From Marivita sp003149565 (GTDB lineage: Bacteria > Pseudomonadota > Alphaproteobacteria > Rhodobacterales > Rhodobacteraceae): a DNA stretch of 64,000 bases. The position numbers were made by a program, and so were the translations under genes. The DNA is taken from the NCBI RefSeq assembly GCF_965216415.1, contig NZ_CBDCFU010000002.1; one strand, written 5' to 3'. Numbering within the stretch: position 1 is the first letter of the stretch; each line of letters opens with the position of its first letter. Below are positions 56,416-64,000 of this stretch, in pieces. Below the pieces are notes generated by a model. That model was not told the DNA's origin and did not search any database. It worked only from the letters and a program-made list of their open reading frames with translations.

Positions 56416-57990
56416 ATGCCCATTGCTCAGGAATTGCCGATCGATCTCCGCGCGTCAGCGTTGGAAATGGCAAACACGATCTTTGGTTCTGGCATCACGG
56501 TCAACAGCGCGTCCTACTCGGGGGGGTGGCGCTCTTCGGGGATCTACACCAACGGCGACACCGTGTCTCCGGGCGTCACACCTGGAGATACCGGCGTCAT
56601 TCTGTCGACCGGCAATGCCAGCGATTTCACCAACAATTCAGGCACCACCAACACCAACGAAGTTGCTGACCGCAGCACTAACACGTCGGGGTCGAACGGC
56701 GACCCGGATTTCGAAGCCATTGCGTCAGGTCCAACCTATGACGCCTCTTATCTGGAAGTCGACTTCACACCCACCGGCGACACGCTGACCCTCAGCTTTG
56801 TCATCGGCTCCGAGGAATACCCGGAATTCATCAATTCCGCCTTTCTTGACGTCGTCGGCATCTGGGTGAACGGAACGCAAGCCTCGGTCAGCGTGGGGGA
56901 CGGCCAGGTTTCCGTCGGCAATATCAATGGCAACCAGACGCCCAATCTGTATCAGGACAACACTGGCGATCAGTTCAACACCGAAATGGACGGGTTTACG
57001 ATCACGTTGAAGGTGACAGCCCCAGTCAATGTCGGTGTGTCCAACACCATCAAGATCGGCGTGGCCGATGTCTCGGACACGGACTATGACACCAATCTTC
57101 TCATCGCTGGCGGTTCGGCGCAAACCGCGCTGATTGCCGGCGATGACTCGGTGAATGTTGGCTTGAACAGTTCCAAGACATTTGACGTTCTGGGCAACGA
57201 CACGTCGAGCGGCGGGACATTGACGATCACGCATGTGAACGGCATCGCAGTGACGGCCGGTAGTTCGATCACGCTGACGTCTGGTGCAACCGTCATCTTG
57301 AACGCGGATGGCACATTTACTGTGCTGTCTGATGCAGACGCGGAAACTGTGTATTTCACCTACACGGTCGATGACGGGCTTGGTGCAAGCGACATCGGCA
57401 TCGTGCAGGTCAACCAGATGCCCTGCTTCGTGGCCGGAACGCTGATGGACACGCCGCATGGGCCCGTTCGCGTCGAAGACCTGAGACCCGGTGATCTGGT
57501 TCTGACGCTGGACAATGGCCCGCAGCCGGTTTGCTGGGCGGGCTCGCGCGAGATCGAAGCCAAAGGCAATTTCGCTCCGATCCGGATTTGCGCCGGCAGC
57601 TATGGCGCCGAAGCCGACGTACTTTTGTCACCCCAACACCGCGTATTGATCCGCGATGTCTGGGCAGAATTGCTGTTTGGCGACTCCGAAGTTCTGGTGA
57701 AGGCGAAGGATCTGGTTAACCACAAGACAGTGCGCCGCGAGGAGAGCGATACCAAGGTCACTTATGTGCACCTGCTCCTAGATCAGCATAATATCCTGTT
57801 TTCACAAGGCCTTCTGTCGGAAAGCTATCTGCCGGGCCCGATGATGAAGCACACCTTCCCAGACGATGCGTGCGCCGAGATCATCACCCTTTTCCCAGAA
57901 CTGGCGGACATTGATGCAGCAAGATGGGCTGCGGCACGCCCAATCCTTAAGACGTTTGAGGCACAGGCCCTGCAGGCCCGCGCCGCATGA
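56416..57990 (+). CDS. Surface or secreted protein with choice-of-anchor L, cadherin-like and Hint domains
   Basis: The 524-residue protein has three parts. Residues 10-230 match the choice-of-anchor L pattern (GIYTNGDTVSPGVTPGDTG, then LSFVIGSEEYPEFINSAF). Residues 240-335 look like a cadherin-like or tandem-95 repeat (AGDDSVNVGLNSSKTFDVLGNDTSSGG). Residues 336-480 form a Hint domain: C337 in PCFVAGTLMDTPHGPVRVEDLRPGDLVLTLDNG, LLSPQHRVLI and LLLDQHNILFSQGLLSESY. C337 fits the nucleophile of self-processing Hint domains. There is no N-terminal signal peptide, so export by a type I system is possible; no RTX repeat is seen. GGAAGG precedes the ATG. Confidence 0.82.
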   Translation: MPIAQELPIDLRASALEMANTIFGSGITVNSASYSGGWRSSGIYTNGDTVSPGVTPGDTGVILSTGNASDFTNNSGTTNTNEVADRSTNTSGSNGDPDFEAIASGPTYDASYLEVDFTPTGDTLTLSFVIGSEEYPEFINSAFLDVVGIWVNGTQASVSVGDGQVSVGNINGNQTPNLYQDNTGDQFNTEMDGFTITLKVTAPVNVGVSNTIKIGVADVSDTDYDTNLLIAGGSAQTALIAGDDSVNVGLNSSKTFDVLGNDTSSGGTLTITHVNGIAVTAGSSITLTSGATVILNADGTFTVLSDADAETVYFTYTVDDGLGASDIGIVQVNQMPCFVAGTLMDTPHGPVRVEDLRPGDLVLTLDNGPQPVCWAGSREIEAKGNFAPIRICAGSYGAEADVLLSPQHRVLIRDVWAELLFGDSEVLVKAKDLVNHKTVRREESDTKVTYVHLLLDQHNILFSQGLLSESYLPGPMMKHTFPDDACAEIITLFPELADIDAARWAAARPILKTFEAQALQARAA

Positions 57991-57994
57991 GGGT

Positions 57995-60859
57995 TTATTC
58001 GGCAGCCATCGGCTTTTTTGCTTCAAGCATCGGCTTGAGATAGCGCCCGGTATGCGACGCCGCGACCTCGGACACCTCCTCCGGCGTCCCGGTGGCAACG
58101 ATCTGCCCACCGCCATCGCCGCCTTCGGGACCGATGTCGATAAGCCAGTCGGCGGTCTTGATCACATCAAGATTGTGTTCGATCACAATCACTGAATTGC
58201 CCTGATCCACAAGTTCATGCAGAACTTCAAGAAGTTTGCGTACATCCTCGAAATGCAAACCAGTTGTCGGCTCGTCCAGAATGTAAAGCGTCCGCCCGGT
58301 GGACCGTTTTGCAAGCTCTTTCGACAGTTTCACCCGCTGCGCTTCGCCACCCGAAAGCGTGGTCGCCTGCTGACCCACCTTGATATAGCCGAGACCCACA
58401 CGCACAAGTGCGTCCATCTTTTCTCGAATGCTTGGCACTGCCTTGAAGAATTCCTGCGCGTCTTCGACCGTCATGTCGAGAACGTCGGCAATGCTCTTGC
58501 CCTTGAACTTGATTTCCAATGTCTCGCGATTGTAGCGCGCGCCTTTGCAGGTTTCGCAGGTCACATAGACATCGGGCAGAAAGTGCATTTCGATCTTGAT
58601 GACACCGTCACCCTGACAGGCCTCGCAACGGCCGCCCTTGACGTTAAAGCTGAAGCGCCCCGGCTTGTATCCGCGCGCCTTGGCCTCGGGCAGTCCGGCG
58701 AACCAGTCACGGATCGGGGTGAAGGCACCGGTATAGGTGGCCGGGTTCGACCGGGGTGTCCGCCCGATAGGGCGCTGGTCGATGTCGATCACCTTGTCCA
58801 GATGTTCCAATCCCTTGATCGTCTCGCAGGGCGCGGGCGTCTGTCGCGCCCCGTTCAGACGCATGGAGGCCGTCTTGAACAGCGTTTCGATGGTCAGGGT
58901 GGATTTGCCGCCACCTGACACGCCGGTCACGCAGACAAACCTGCCCAGCGGGAAGTCGGCTGTCACGTTCTGAAGATTGTTGCCGGTCGCCTTGACCACC
59001 TGGATCGACTTGCCCTTCTTGCCCTTGCGCCGCTCTGTCGGCACGGCAATCTCGCGGGCGCCACTAAGGTATTGCCCGGTCAGAGACGCAGGATCGTCAG
59101 CCACCTCTTTCGGCGTGCCATGCGACACGACACGTCCGCCATGCACCCCCGCACCTGGACCGATGTCAAAGACGTAATCCGCCTCGCGGATCGCCTCTTC
59201 GTCATGTTCCACCACGATCACCGTATTGCCCTGATCCCGCAGGGATTTCAGAGTGCCCAGAAGGCGGTCATTGTCGCGCTGGTGCAGGCCGATGGAGGGT
59301 TCGTCGAGTACGTAAAGCACACCTGTCAGGCCAGAGCCGATCTGGCTTGCCAGACGGATACGCTGGCTTTCACCGCCAGACAATGTGCCAGCATTGCGCG
59401 ACAGCGTCAGGTATTCGAGACCCACATTGTTCAGAAAGCCCAGACGTTCGCGGATTTCCTTGAGGATCGCCTTGGCGATTTCGTTCTTCTGGCTGGTCAG
59501 GTGCTCGGGCACCGTCTTGCACCAATCGAACGCCTCTTTGATCGACATCTCGACGACCTGCCCGACATGCAGGCCGGTAATCTTGACCGCCAGCGCTTCT
59601 TCCCGCAGGCGGTATCCGCCGCAGGTGCCGCAGGAACGGTTGTTCTGGTAGCGTTCGAACTCTTCTCGGATCCAGTTGCTGTCGGTCTCGCGGTAACGAC
59701 GCTCCATGTTGGGGATGACACCTTCGAAGGTGCGGGTCACCTGATAGACGCGGCCACCTTCGTCATAGCGGAAGAGGATCTCTTCGTCGCCAGAGCCATA
59801 AAGGAAGACCTGCTGCACATGCGCGGGAAGGTCTTTCCAACGGGCGTTTTTGTTGAAGTCATAATGCTTGGCCAATGCTTCAATCGTTTGCAGGAAATAC
59901 GGTGACTTTCCTTTGCGCCAAGGGGCAAGAGCGCCGTCCGAGATCTTGAGCGTCGCATCGGGGACAACAAGGCGTTCATCGAAGAAAAGCTCAACCCCAA
60001 GCCCGTCGCAATCCGGGCAAGCACCAAAGGGTGCGTTGAACGAAAACAGGCGCGGTTCGATTTCCGGGATAGTGAAGCCGCTGACCGGGCAGGCAAAGCG
60101 TTCGGAGAAGGTAAAGCGCTCCGGCTCGCCCTCGGTGGGCGCTGTTTCGAGAATGGCGATGCCATCGGCCAGATCCAGAGCGGTGCGGAAACTGTCTGCT
60201 AGGCGGGTCTCCAGGCCCTCTTTCACCACAAGACGGTCAACCACGACGTCGATGTCATGGCGGAACTTCTTGTCGAGTGTCGGCGGCTCGTCCAATTCGT
60301 AAAACTGACCATCGACCTTGACCCGCTGAAAGCCCTGCTTGCGCAGCTCCAGAAACTCCTTGCGGTACTCGCCTTTGCGGTCACGCACGATGGGGGCAAG
60401 AAGATAGGCGCGTGTGCCCTCCTCCATCGCCATGACGCGGTCAACCATGTCCTGAACCTGCTGCGCCTCGATCGGCAGTCCGGTGGCCGGGCTGTAGGGC
60501 GTGCCGACCCGCGCAAAGAGAAGGCGCATGTAGTCATAGATCTCGGTCACTGTGCCGACGGTCGAGCGCGGGTTCTTCGACGTGGTCTTCTGTTCGATGG
60601 AGATCGCCGGGCTGAGGCCAGAAATGTGATCCACATCCGGCTTTTCCATCATATCAAGGAACTGCCGCGCATAGGCGGACAGGGATTCCACATAGCGGCG
60701 CTGGCCTTCGGCGTAGATCGTGTCAAACGCCAGCGACGACTTGCCCGACCCCGAAAGGCCAGTGATCACCACAAGCTGATCGCGCGGAATATCCACGTCG
60801 ATGTTCTTGAGATTGTGCTCGCGCGCGCCGCGCACTTCGATGTTCTTCAGCTCGGCCAT
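57995..60859 (-). CDS. uvrA: UvrABC excinuclease subunit A
   Basis: UvrA finds DNA lesions in nucleotide excision repair and loads UvrB. The 954-residue protein has two ABC ATPase halves with the Walker A GLSGSGKSSL and GVSGGGKSTL, three zinc-module cysteine sets (CPVSG..CPDC, CGTCGG and CEAC..CETC), and the signature LSGGESQRIRL and LSGGEAQRVKL. It ends at 57995, five bases after the convergent Hint-protein stop. mfd at the window's left edge is its partner in transcription-coupled repair. Confidence 0.97.
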   Translation of the reverse strand: MAELKNIEVRGAREHNLKNIDVDIPRDQLVVITGLSGSGKSSLAFDTIYAEGQRRYVESLSAYARQFLDMMEKPDVDHISGLSPAISIEQKTTSKNPRSTVGTVTEIYDYMRLLFARVGTPYSPATGLPIEAQQVQDMVDRVMAMEEGTRAYLLAPIVRDRKGEYRKEFLELRKQGFQRVKVDGQFYELDEPPTLDKKFRHDIDVVVDRLVVKEGLETRLADSFRTALDLADGIAILETAPTEGEPERFTFSERFACPVSGFTIPEIEPRLFSFNAPFGACPDCDGLGVELFFDERLVVPDATLKISDGALAPWRKGKSPYFLQTIEALAKHYDFNKNARWKDLPAHVQQVFLYGSGDEEILFRYDEGGRVYQVTRTFEGVIPNMERRYRETDSNWIREEFERYQNNRSCGTCGGYRLREEALAVKITGLHVGQVVEMSIKEAFDWCKTVPEHLTSQKNEIAKAILKEIRERLGFLNNVGLEYLTLSRNAGTLSGGESQRIRLASQIGSGLTGVLYVLDEPSIGLHQRDNDRLLGTLKSLRDQGNTVIVVEHDEEAIREADYVFDIGPGAGVHGGRVVSHGTPKEVADDPASLTGQYLSGAREIAVPTERRKGKKGKSIQVVKATGNNLQNVTADFPLGRFVCVTGVSGGGKSTLTIETLFKTASMRLNGARQTPAPCETIKGLEHLDKVIDIDQRPIGRTPRSNPATYTGAFTPIRDWFAGLPEAKARGYKPGRFSFNVKGGRCEACQGDGVIKIEMHFLPDVYVTCETCKGARYNRETLEIKFKGKSIADVLDMTVEDAQEFFKAVPSIREKMDALVRVGLGYIKVGQQATTLSGGEAQRVKLSKELAKRSTGRTLYILDEPTTGLHFEDVRKLLEVLHELVDQGNSVIVIEHNLDVIKTADWLIDIGPEGGDGGGQIVATGTPEEVSEVAASHTGRYLKPMLEAKKPMAAE

Positions 60860-60953
60860 GCCATCTCCCGATACGGTTGGTTAACACATAGTGGACGAGG
60901 TTGGTTTCTCCAATCGAAAAATGAGAACAAAGACGGAACTCACAGAGCTCCTC

Positions 60954-61000
60954 ACAGAAAAAGAAAGCGGCCCCGGACACTGCCCGAGGCCGCCGCTTTA
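60954..61000 (-). terminator. Intrinsic terminator of the agl operon
   Basis: On the minus strand after the aglK stop, AAAGCGGC pairs with GCCGCTTT around a second inner stem, and the hairpin is followed by CTTTTTC. It lies between the divergent uvrA gene and aglK. Confidence 0.85.
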
Positions 61001-61015
61001 CCAATAGGCCGCTCG

Positions 61016-62104
61016 TTACCGGTACAACAACGATGTACCGTTGTGAAAGACGTGAACCTTGTCCGGTGTTGCGCCCAGTTTGACCGACTTGCCACGAAGG
61101 TCCGCGTGAATGCCCGGCAATTTCCCGATAACGGGATCGGCACCACCCTGCGGCTCAAAGTAGAGCAGCGTTACTTCGCCCAAGGCTTCGGTGATGTTTA
61201 CCTTGCCTTCGAAGATATATCCCCCATCGGTTTCTAGGAAGTCTTCGGGCCGCACACCGACATTCACCTTGAGGCCCATATCCGCGTCAGTGGTCGGATA
61301 ATCCGAAACGGCGGTGCCGCCGCCGTCCATCTTGATGGTGGTCTGCGCGCCTGTGCCGACAATTTCGCCCGGAAGCAGGTTCATCGACGGCGAACCGATG
61401 AACTGCGCCACAAATTCGCTGTTGGGTCGCTCATACAGCTCCAGCGGCGCCCCGACCTGCGCGATCCCCTTGTTGGCCAAAACGACAATGCGGGAGGCAA
61501 GTGTCATCGCTTCGACCTGATCGTGGGTCACATAGATCATCGTGCTTTCGGGCATCTGTTCCTTGAGCTGCGCAATCTCGATCCGGGTGGCGACGCGCAG
61601 CGCCGCATCGAGGTTCGAGAGCGGTTCATCGAACAGATAAACCTTGGGATCGCGGACAATCGACCGGCCAATCGCGACCCGCTGCCGCTGCCCGCCCGAC
61701 AGCGCCTTGGGCAGACGGTCGAGATAGGGATCAAGCTGCAGCATCTTGGCGGCCCGGTTCACGGCTGCGTCGATTTCCGACTGCGGTTTCTTGGCGATCT
61801 TGAGGGCAAAGCTCATGTTCTCGCGTACCGTCATGTGCGGATAAAGCGCGTAGGACTGGAATACCATGGCGATGCCGCGCATGGCAGGAGGCATGTCGTT
61901 GACCACCTGCCCGTCGATCTCCAACGTGCCGCCGGTGATCTTTTCCAGACCGGCGATCATCCGCAACAGCGTTGACTTGCCACAGCCGGACGGGCCAACA
62001 AAGACAATCAGCTCCCCCTGCTGAATGTCAAGGTTGATGTTGTTGAGCACGTTGACCGCGCCCGCATAGGTCTTTTCGACATCCGTCAGCTTCAAATTGG
62101 CCAT
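61016..62104 (-). CDS. aglK: Sugar ABC transporter ATPase (AglK/UgpC/MsmK type)
   Basis: The 362-residue ATPase powers a sugar permease. The N-terminal ABC domain has GPSGCGKST (Walker A), ALSGGQRQRVAIGR (signature), VYLFDEPLSNLD (Walker B) and VTHDQVEAM (H-loop). Residues 240-362 are the MalK-type regulatory barrel (VGVRPEDF). The preceding genes, an alpha-glucosidase and an AglG-like permease, suggest an alpha-glucoside system. It is the last gene of the operon and ends with a strong terminator. Confidence 0.9.
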   Translation of the reverse strand: MANLKLTDVEKTYAGAVNVLNNINLDIQQGELIVFVGPSGCGKSTLLRMIAGLEKITGGTLEIDGQVVNDMPPAMRGIAMVFQSYALYPHMTVRENMSFALKIAKKPQSEIDAAVNRAAKMLQLDPYLDRLPKALSGGQRQRVAIGRSIVRDPKVYLFDEPLSNLDAALRVATRIEIAQLKEQMPESTMIYVTHDQVEAMTLASRIVVLANKGIAQVGAPLELYERPNSEFVAQFIGSPSMNLLPGEIVGTGAQTTIKMDGGGTAVSDYPTTDADMGLKVNVGVRPEDFLETDGGYIFEGKVNITEALGEVTLLYFEPQGGADPVIGKLPGIHADLRGKSVKLGATPDKVHVFHNGTSLLYR

Positions 62105-62133
62105 GACTGTCCCTCCCTAATCCTGTTTCTCAC

Positions 62134-63792
62134 TCAGGACTTTACTTTCAGCGCGAGGCATGGCTGCCACGGCCCAAGATGCAATTTACCATCCGCCTGC
62201 GGTCCGGCACTCCCCAATTCCAGACCGATCTGCGTCCATGAACCTTCCGGGACTGCCATCGTGGCCGGCTGGTCGCTTAGATTGAAGGCGCAGAATATGG
62301 TTGTTCCCTCAAAGCTGCGGGTGAAATGCACAATCGTATCCGTGCTCTTCACACCGTCATGATCGCCGCGCGCCAACGCAGGCTGTGCATGACGGAACGC
62401 AATCGCGCGGCGGTAATGGTGCAGTATCGCCGCCGGGTCATCCTCTTGATGGGACACGGTGCGGCTCAGGTGTTCGTGGCTCACCGGCAGCCAAGGCTGG
62501 CCGGATGTGAAGCCGCCATTCTGGTTCGACGGCTCCCACACCATCGGTGTGCGGCAGCCATCGCGTCCCTTGTATTCGGGCCAGAACTCGATGCCGTAGG
62601 GATCTTGCAGATCCTCAAAGCCAACCTCCGCTTCGGGCAGGCCAAGCTCTTCGCCTTGGTAAAGGCAGACAGACCCGCGCAGACACATCATCAGCGTCGC
62701 GAACAACCGTTGTGCAGCCGGGGACAAGTTCCAGCGCGAGGCATGGCGCGTCACGTCGTGGTTGGAAAACGCCCAGCAAGCCCAGCCGTCAGCGGCAACC
62801 TCATCCACATGCCCAAGCACTTCGACAAAGCGATCAGCTGTGGGTTCGACACCCGAGAGGAAATCAAACGCATAGCACATGTGCACGCGGTTCTCGCCCT
62901 TGGTGTACTCGCCCATGATCTCAAGCCCGCGCTGCGCGTCGCCGACCTCACCCACTGAGGTTGTGGCCTCGTATTCGTCCAACAGCGCACGGAACCGTTC
63001 GAGAAAGGCAAGGTTCTCGGGTTGGTTTTTGGAGTAGAGATGTTCCTGATGGTTATACGGGTTCACCGACGGCGCGATATTCGCGTTACGTTTTTCCTTG
63101 GGTAGACCCGGATTGCTGCGCAGTTCCTTGTCATGGAAATAGAAGTTGATCGTGTCGAGGCGAAAGCCATCGACGCCGCGATCCAGCCAGAACCGCGTCA
63201 CGTCAAGAAGCGCTTGCTGGACATCCTCATTGTGGAAGTTCAGGTCCGGCTGCGAGGTCAGGAAGTTGTGCAGGTAATATTGCTCGCGCCGAGAATCCCA
63301 CTGCCACGCCGATCCTCCGAAAATCGACAGCCAGTTGTTGGGCGGCGTGCCGTCGTCCTTAGGGTCCGACCAGACATACCAATCCGCTTTCTCGTTGTCG
63401 CGGTTCGACCGGCTAAGCTGAAACCACGGATGCTGGTCCGAGGTGTGAGAGAGAACGAGGTCGATCATCACCCGGATGCCCAACCGGTGCGCGGTCTGCA
63501 CCAACACATCGAAATCCGCCAGCGAGCCGAACATTGGATCGACGTCGCAATAGTCGCTGACGTCGTAGCCGAAATCCTTCATCGGCGAGGTGAAGAAAGG
63601 GCTGATCCAGATGGCGTCCACGCCCAATGAGGCTACGTATGGCAGCCGGTTTGCGATCCCCAGCAGGTCGCCGATGCCGTCACCGTTGCTGTCCTGAAAG
63701 CTGCGCGGGTAGATCTGGTAGATCACCGCTCCGCGCCACCATTCCTTGTCTACAGCTGTGTTGTCTGCGGCCAGAGTGTTTGCCACGTTCAT
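62134..63792 (-). CDS. aglA: GH13 alpha-glucosidase AglA
   Basis: AglA cleaves alpha-1,4-linked glucosides such as maltose or sucrose after uptake. The 552-residue protein has the family 13 motifs VIYQIYPRSFQDSNGDGIGDL, DLVLSHTSDQHPWF, the nucleophile aspartate in DGFRLDTINFY, the acid/base glutamate in TSVGEVGD and the NHD region FSNHDVTRH. It is cytoplasmic (no signal). It lies 72 bp from the AglG-like permease end and 29 bp before aglK, so all three are one operon. Confidence 0.93.
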   Translation of the reverse strand: MNVANTLAADNTAVDKEWWRGAVIYQIYPRSFQDSNGDGIGDLLGIANRLPYVASLGVDAIWISPFFTSPMKDFGYDVSDYCDVDPMFGSLADFDVLVQTAHRLGIRVMIDLVLSHTSDQHPWFQLSRSNRDNEKADWYVWSDPKDDGTPPNNWLSIFGGSAWQWDSRREQYYLHNFLTSQPDLNFHNEDVQQALLDVTRFWLDRGVDGFRLDTINFYFHDKELRSNPGLPKEKRNANIAPSVNPYNHQEHLYSKNQPENLAFLERFRALLDEYEATTSVGEVGDAQRGLEIMGEYTKGENRVHMCYAFDFLSGVEPTADRFVEVLGHVDEVAADGWACWAFSNHDVTRHASRWNLSPAAQRLFATLMMCLRGSVCLYQGEELGLPEAEVGFEDLQDPYGIEFWPEYKGRDGCRTPMVWEPSNQNGGFTSGQPWLPVSHEHLSRTVSHQEDDPAAILHHYRRAIAFRHAQPALARGDHDGVKSTDTIVHFTRSFEGTTIFCAFNLSDQPATMAVPEGSWTQIGLELGSAGPQADGKLHLGPWQPCLALKVKS

Positions 63793-63864
63793 CGTCCTGT
63801 TTTCCTTGCATACGCACCCGCGGATGCGTTGTGAGAGTTGGCCCCGCCAGACTGGCAGGATGCG

Positions 63865-64000
63865 TTATTTTACTGATCCGGCCAACAGGCCGCGCACGAG
63901 GTATTTTTGCATCGCGAAGAACACAAGAAGCGGCACCGCGATGGATACAAAAGCTGCCGTGGCAAGGATTTCCCAGTTGCCGCCACGTGTGCCCAGAAGT
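63865..64000 (-). CDS. aglG: ABC sugar permease, C-terminal end (AglG-like, cut by window edge)
   Basis: The last 44 codons read LLGTRGGNWEILATAAF..IAVPLLVFFAMQKYLVRGLLAGSVK. This is the typical final part of MalG-type permeases, with a last membrane helix and the conserved VFFAMQKYLVRGLLAGSVKG-like tail. The rest of the gene lies beyond the right edge. The AglG name follows from its place before aglA and aglK. Confidence 0.8.
   Translation of the reverse strand, partial: LLGTRGGNWEILATAAFVSIAVPLLVFFAMQKYLVRGLLAGSVK

Overview
The window looks like ordinary chromosome of a marine alphaproteobacterium of the order Rhodobacterales (Roseobacter group). Pointers are ChpT, a metal-site-poor HemB, the ornithine-lipid pair OlsB/OlsA, Usg, DUF3553, a two-domain dCTP deaminase, an ArgS / SPOR / NagZ / ScpA / ScpB block and high GC with GTG starts on several core genes. 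I see no phage, transposase, integrase, CRISPR array or rRNA operon. One tRNA gene, tRNA-Pro(GGG), is present. Species assignment is inference; no database was searched.

Layout. 1-7.4 kb: start of mfd, a membrane protein, hemB, a SYLF-type lipoprotein, a thiE-like gene, trmJ, heme A synthase and a Taq carboxypeptidase, then usg. 7.5-10.4 kb: gyrA with a strong terminator. 10.4-17.9 kb: small membrane protein, olsA-olsB, DUF3553, chpT, a histone-deacetylase-like amidohydrolase, an ABC-F ATPase, a second OlsB-like acyltransferase and bamE. 17.9-22.4 kb: a lipid and nucleoid operon (DUF177, rpmF, plsX, fabH, ihfA, MerR-like regulator), then tRNA-Pro. 22.5-32.2 kb: dcd, then a long minus-strand series scpB-scpA-nagZ-SPOR-argS-antiporter-dgt. 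32.3-36.3 kb: an A-type Fe-S carrier, the FTSGS-repeat locus, xth, and a bolA / two microproteins / grxD operon. 36.3-46.7 kb: zapA with a coiled-coil partner, transketolase, two GAPDH genes, membrane proteins and an MFS carrier. 47-56.3 kb: coaD, a CBS protein, and a valine-degradation region (LysR regulator, mmsA, acyl-CoA dehydrogenase, 3-hydroxyisobutyryl-CoA hydrolase, mmsB), interrupted by two tandem paralogs and a YbdK-type ligase. 56.4-64 kb: a secreted Hint-domain protein, uvrA, and the end of an alpha-glucoside uptake operon (aglG, aglA, aglK).

The most unusual locus is 32630-34196 on the minus strand. A 142-residue protein carries six copies of the motif FTSGS, spaced 20 or 21 residues apart, the last copy forming the exact C-terminus. 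It follows a 27-residue non-repeating start and is followed 61 bp later by a 358-residue protein I do not recognise. The motif codons differ between copies although the residues do not, which argues for selection on the peptide. The layout resembles a multi-core modified-peptide precursor with a partner protein. That reading is inference; a small repeat-folded protein is the main alternative.

Other points of note are two membrane microproteins translationally overlapped between bolA and grxD, a dispersed two-hairpin element at three loci with compensatory stem changes, two GAPDH paralogs that differ at the NAD-selecting aspartate, two OlsB-family acyltransferases 4 kb apart, and several candidate operators in front of metabolic genes.
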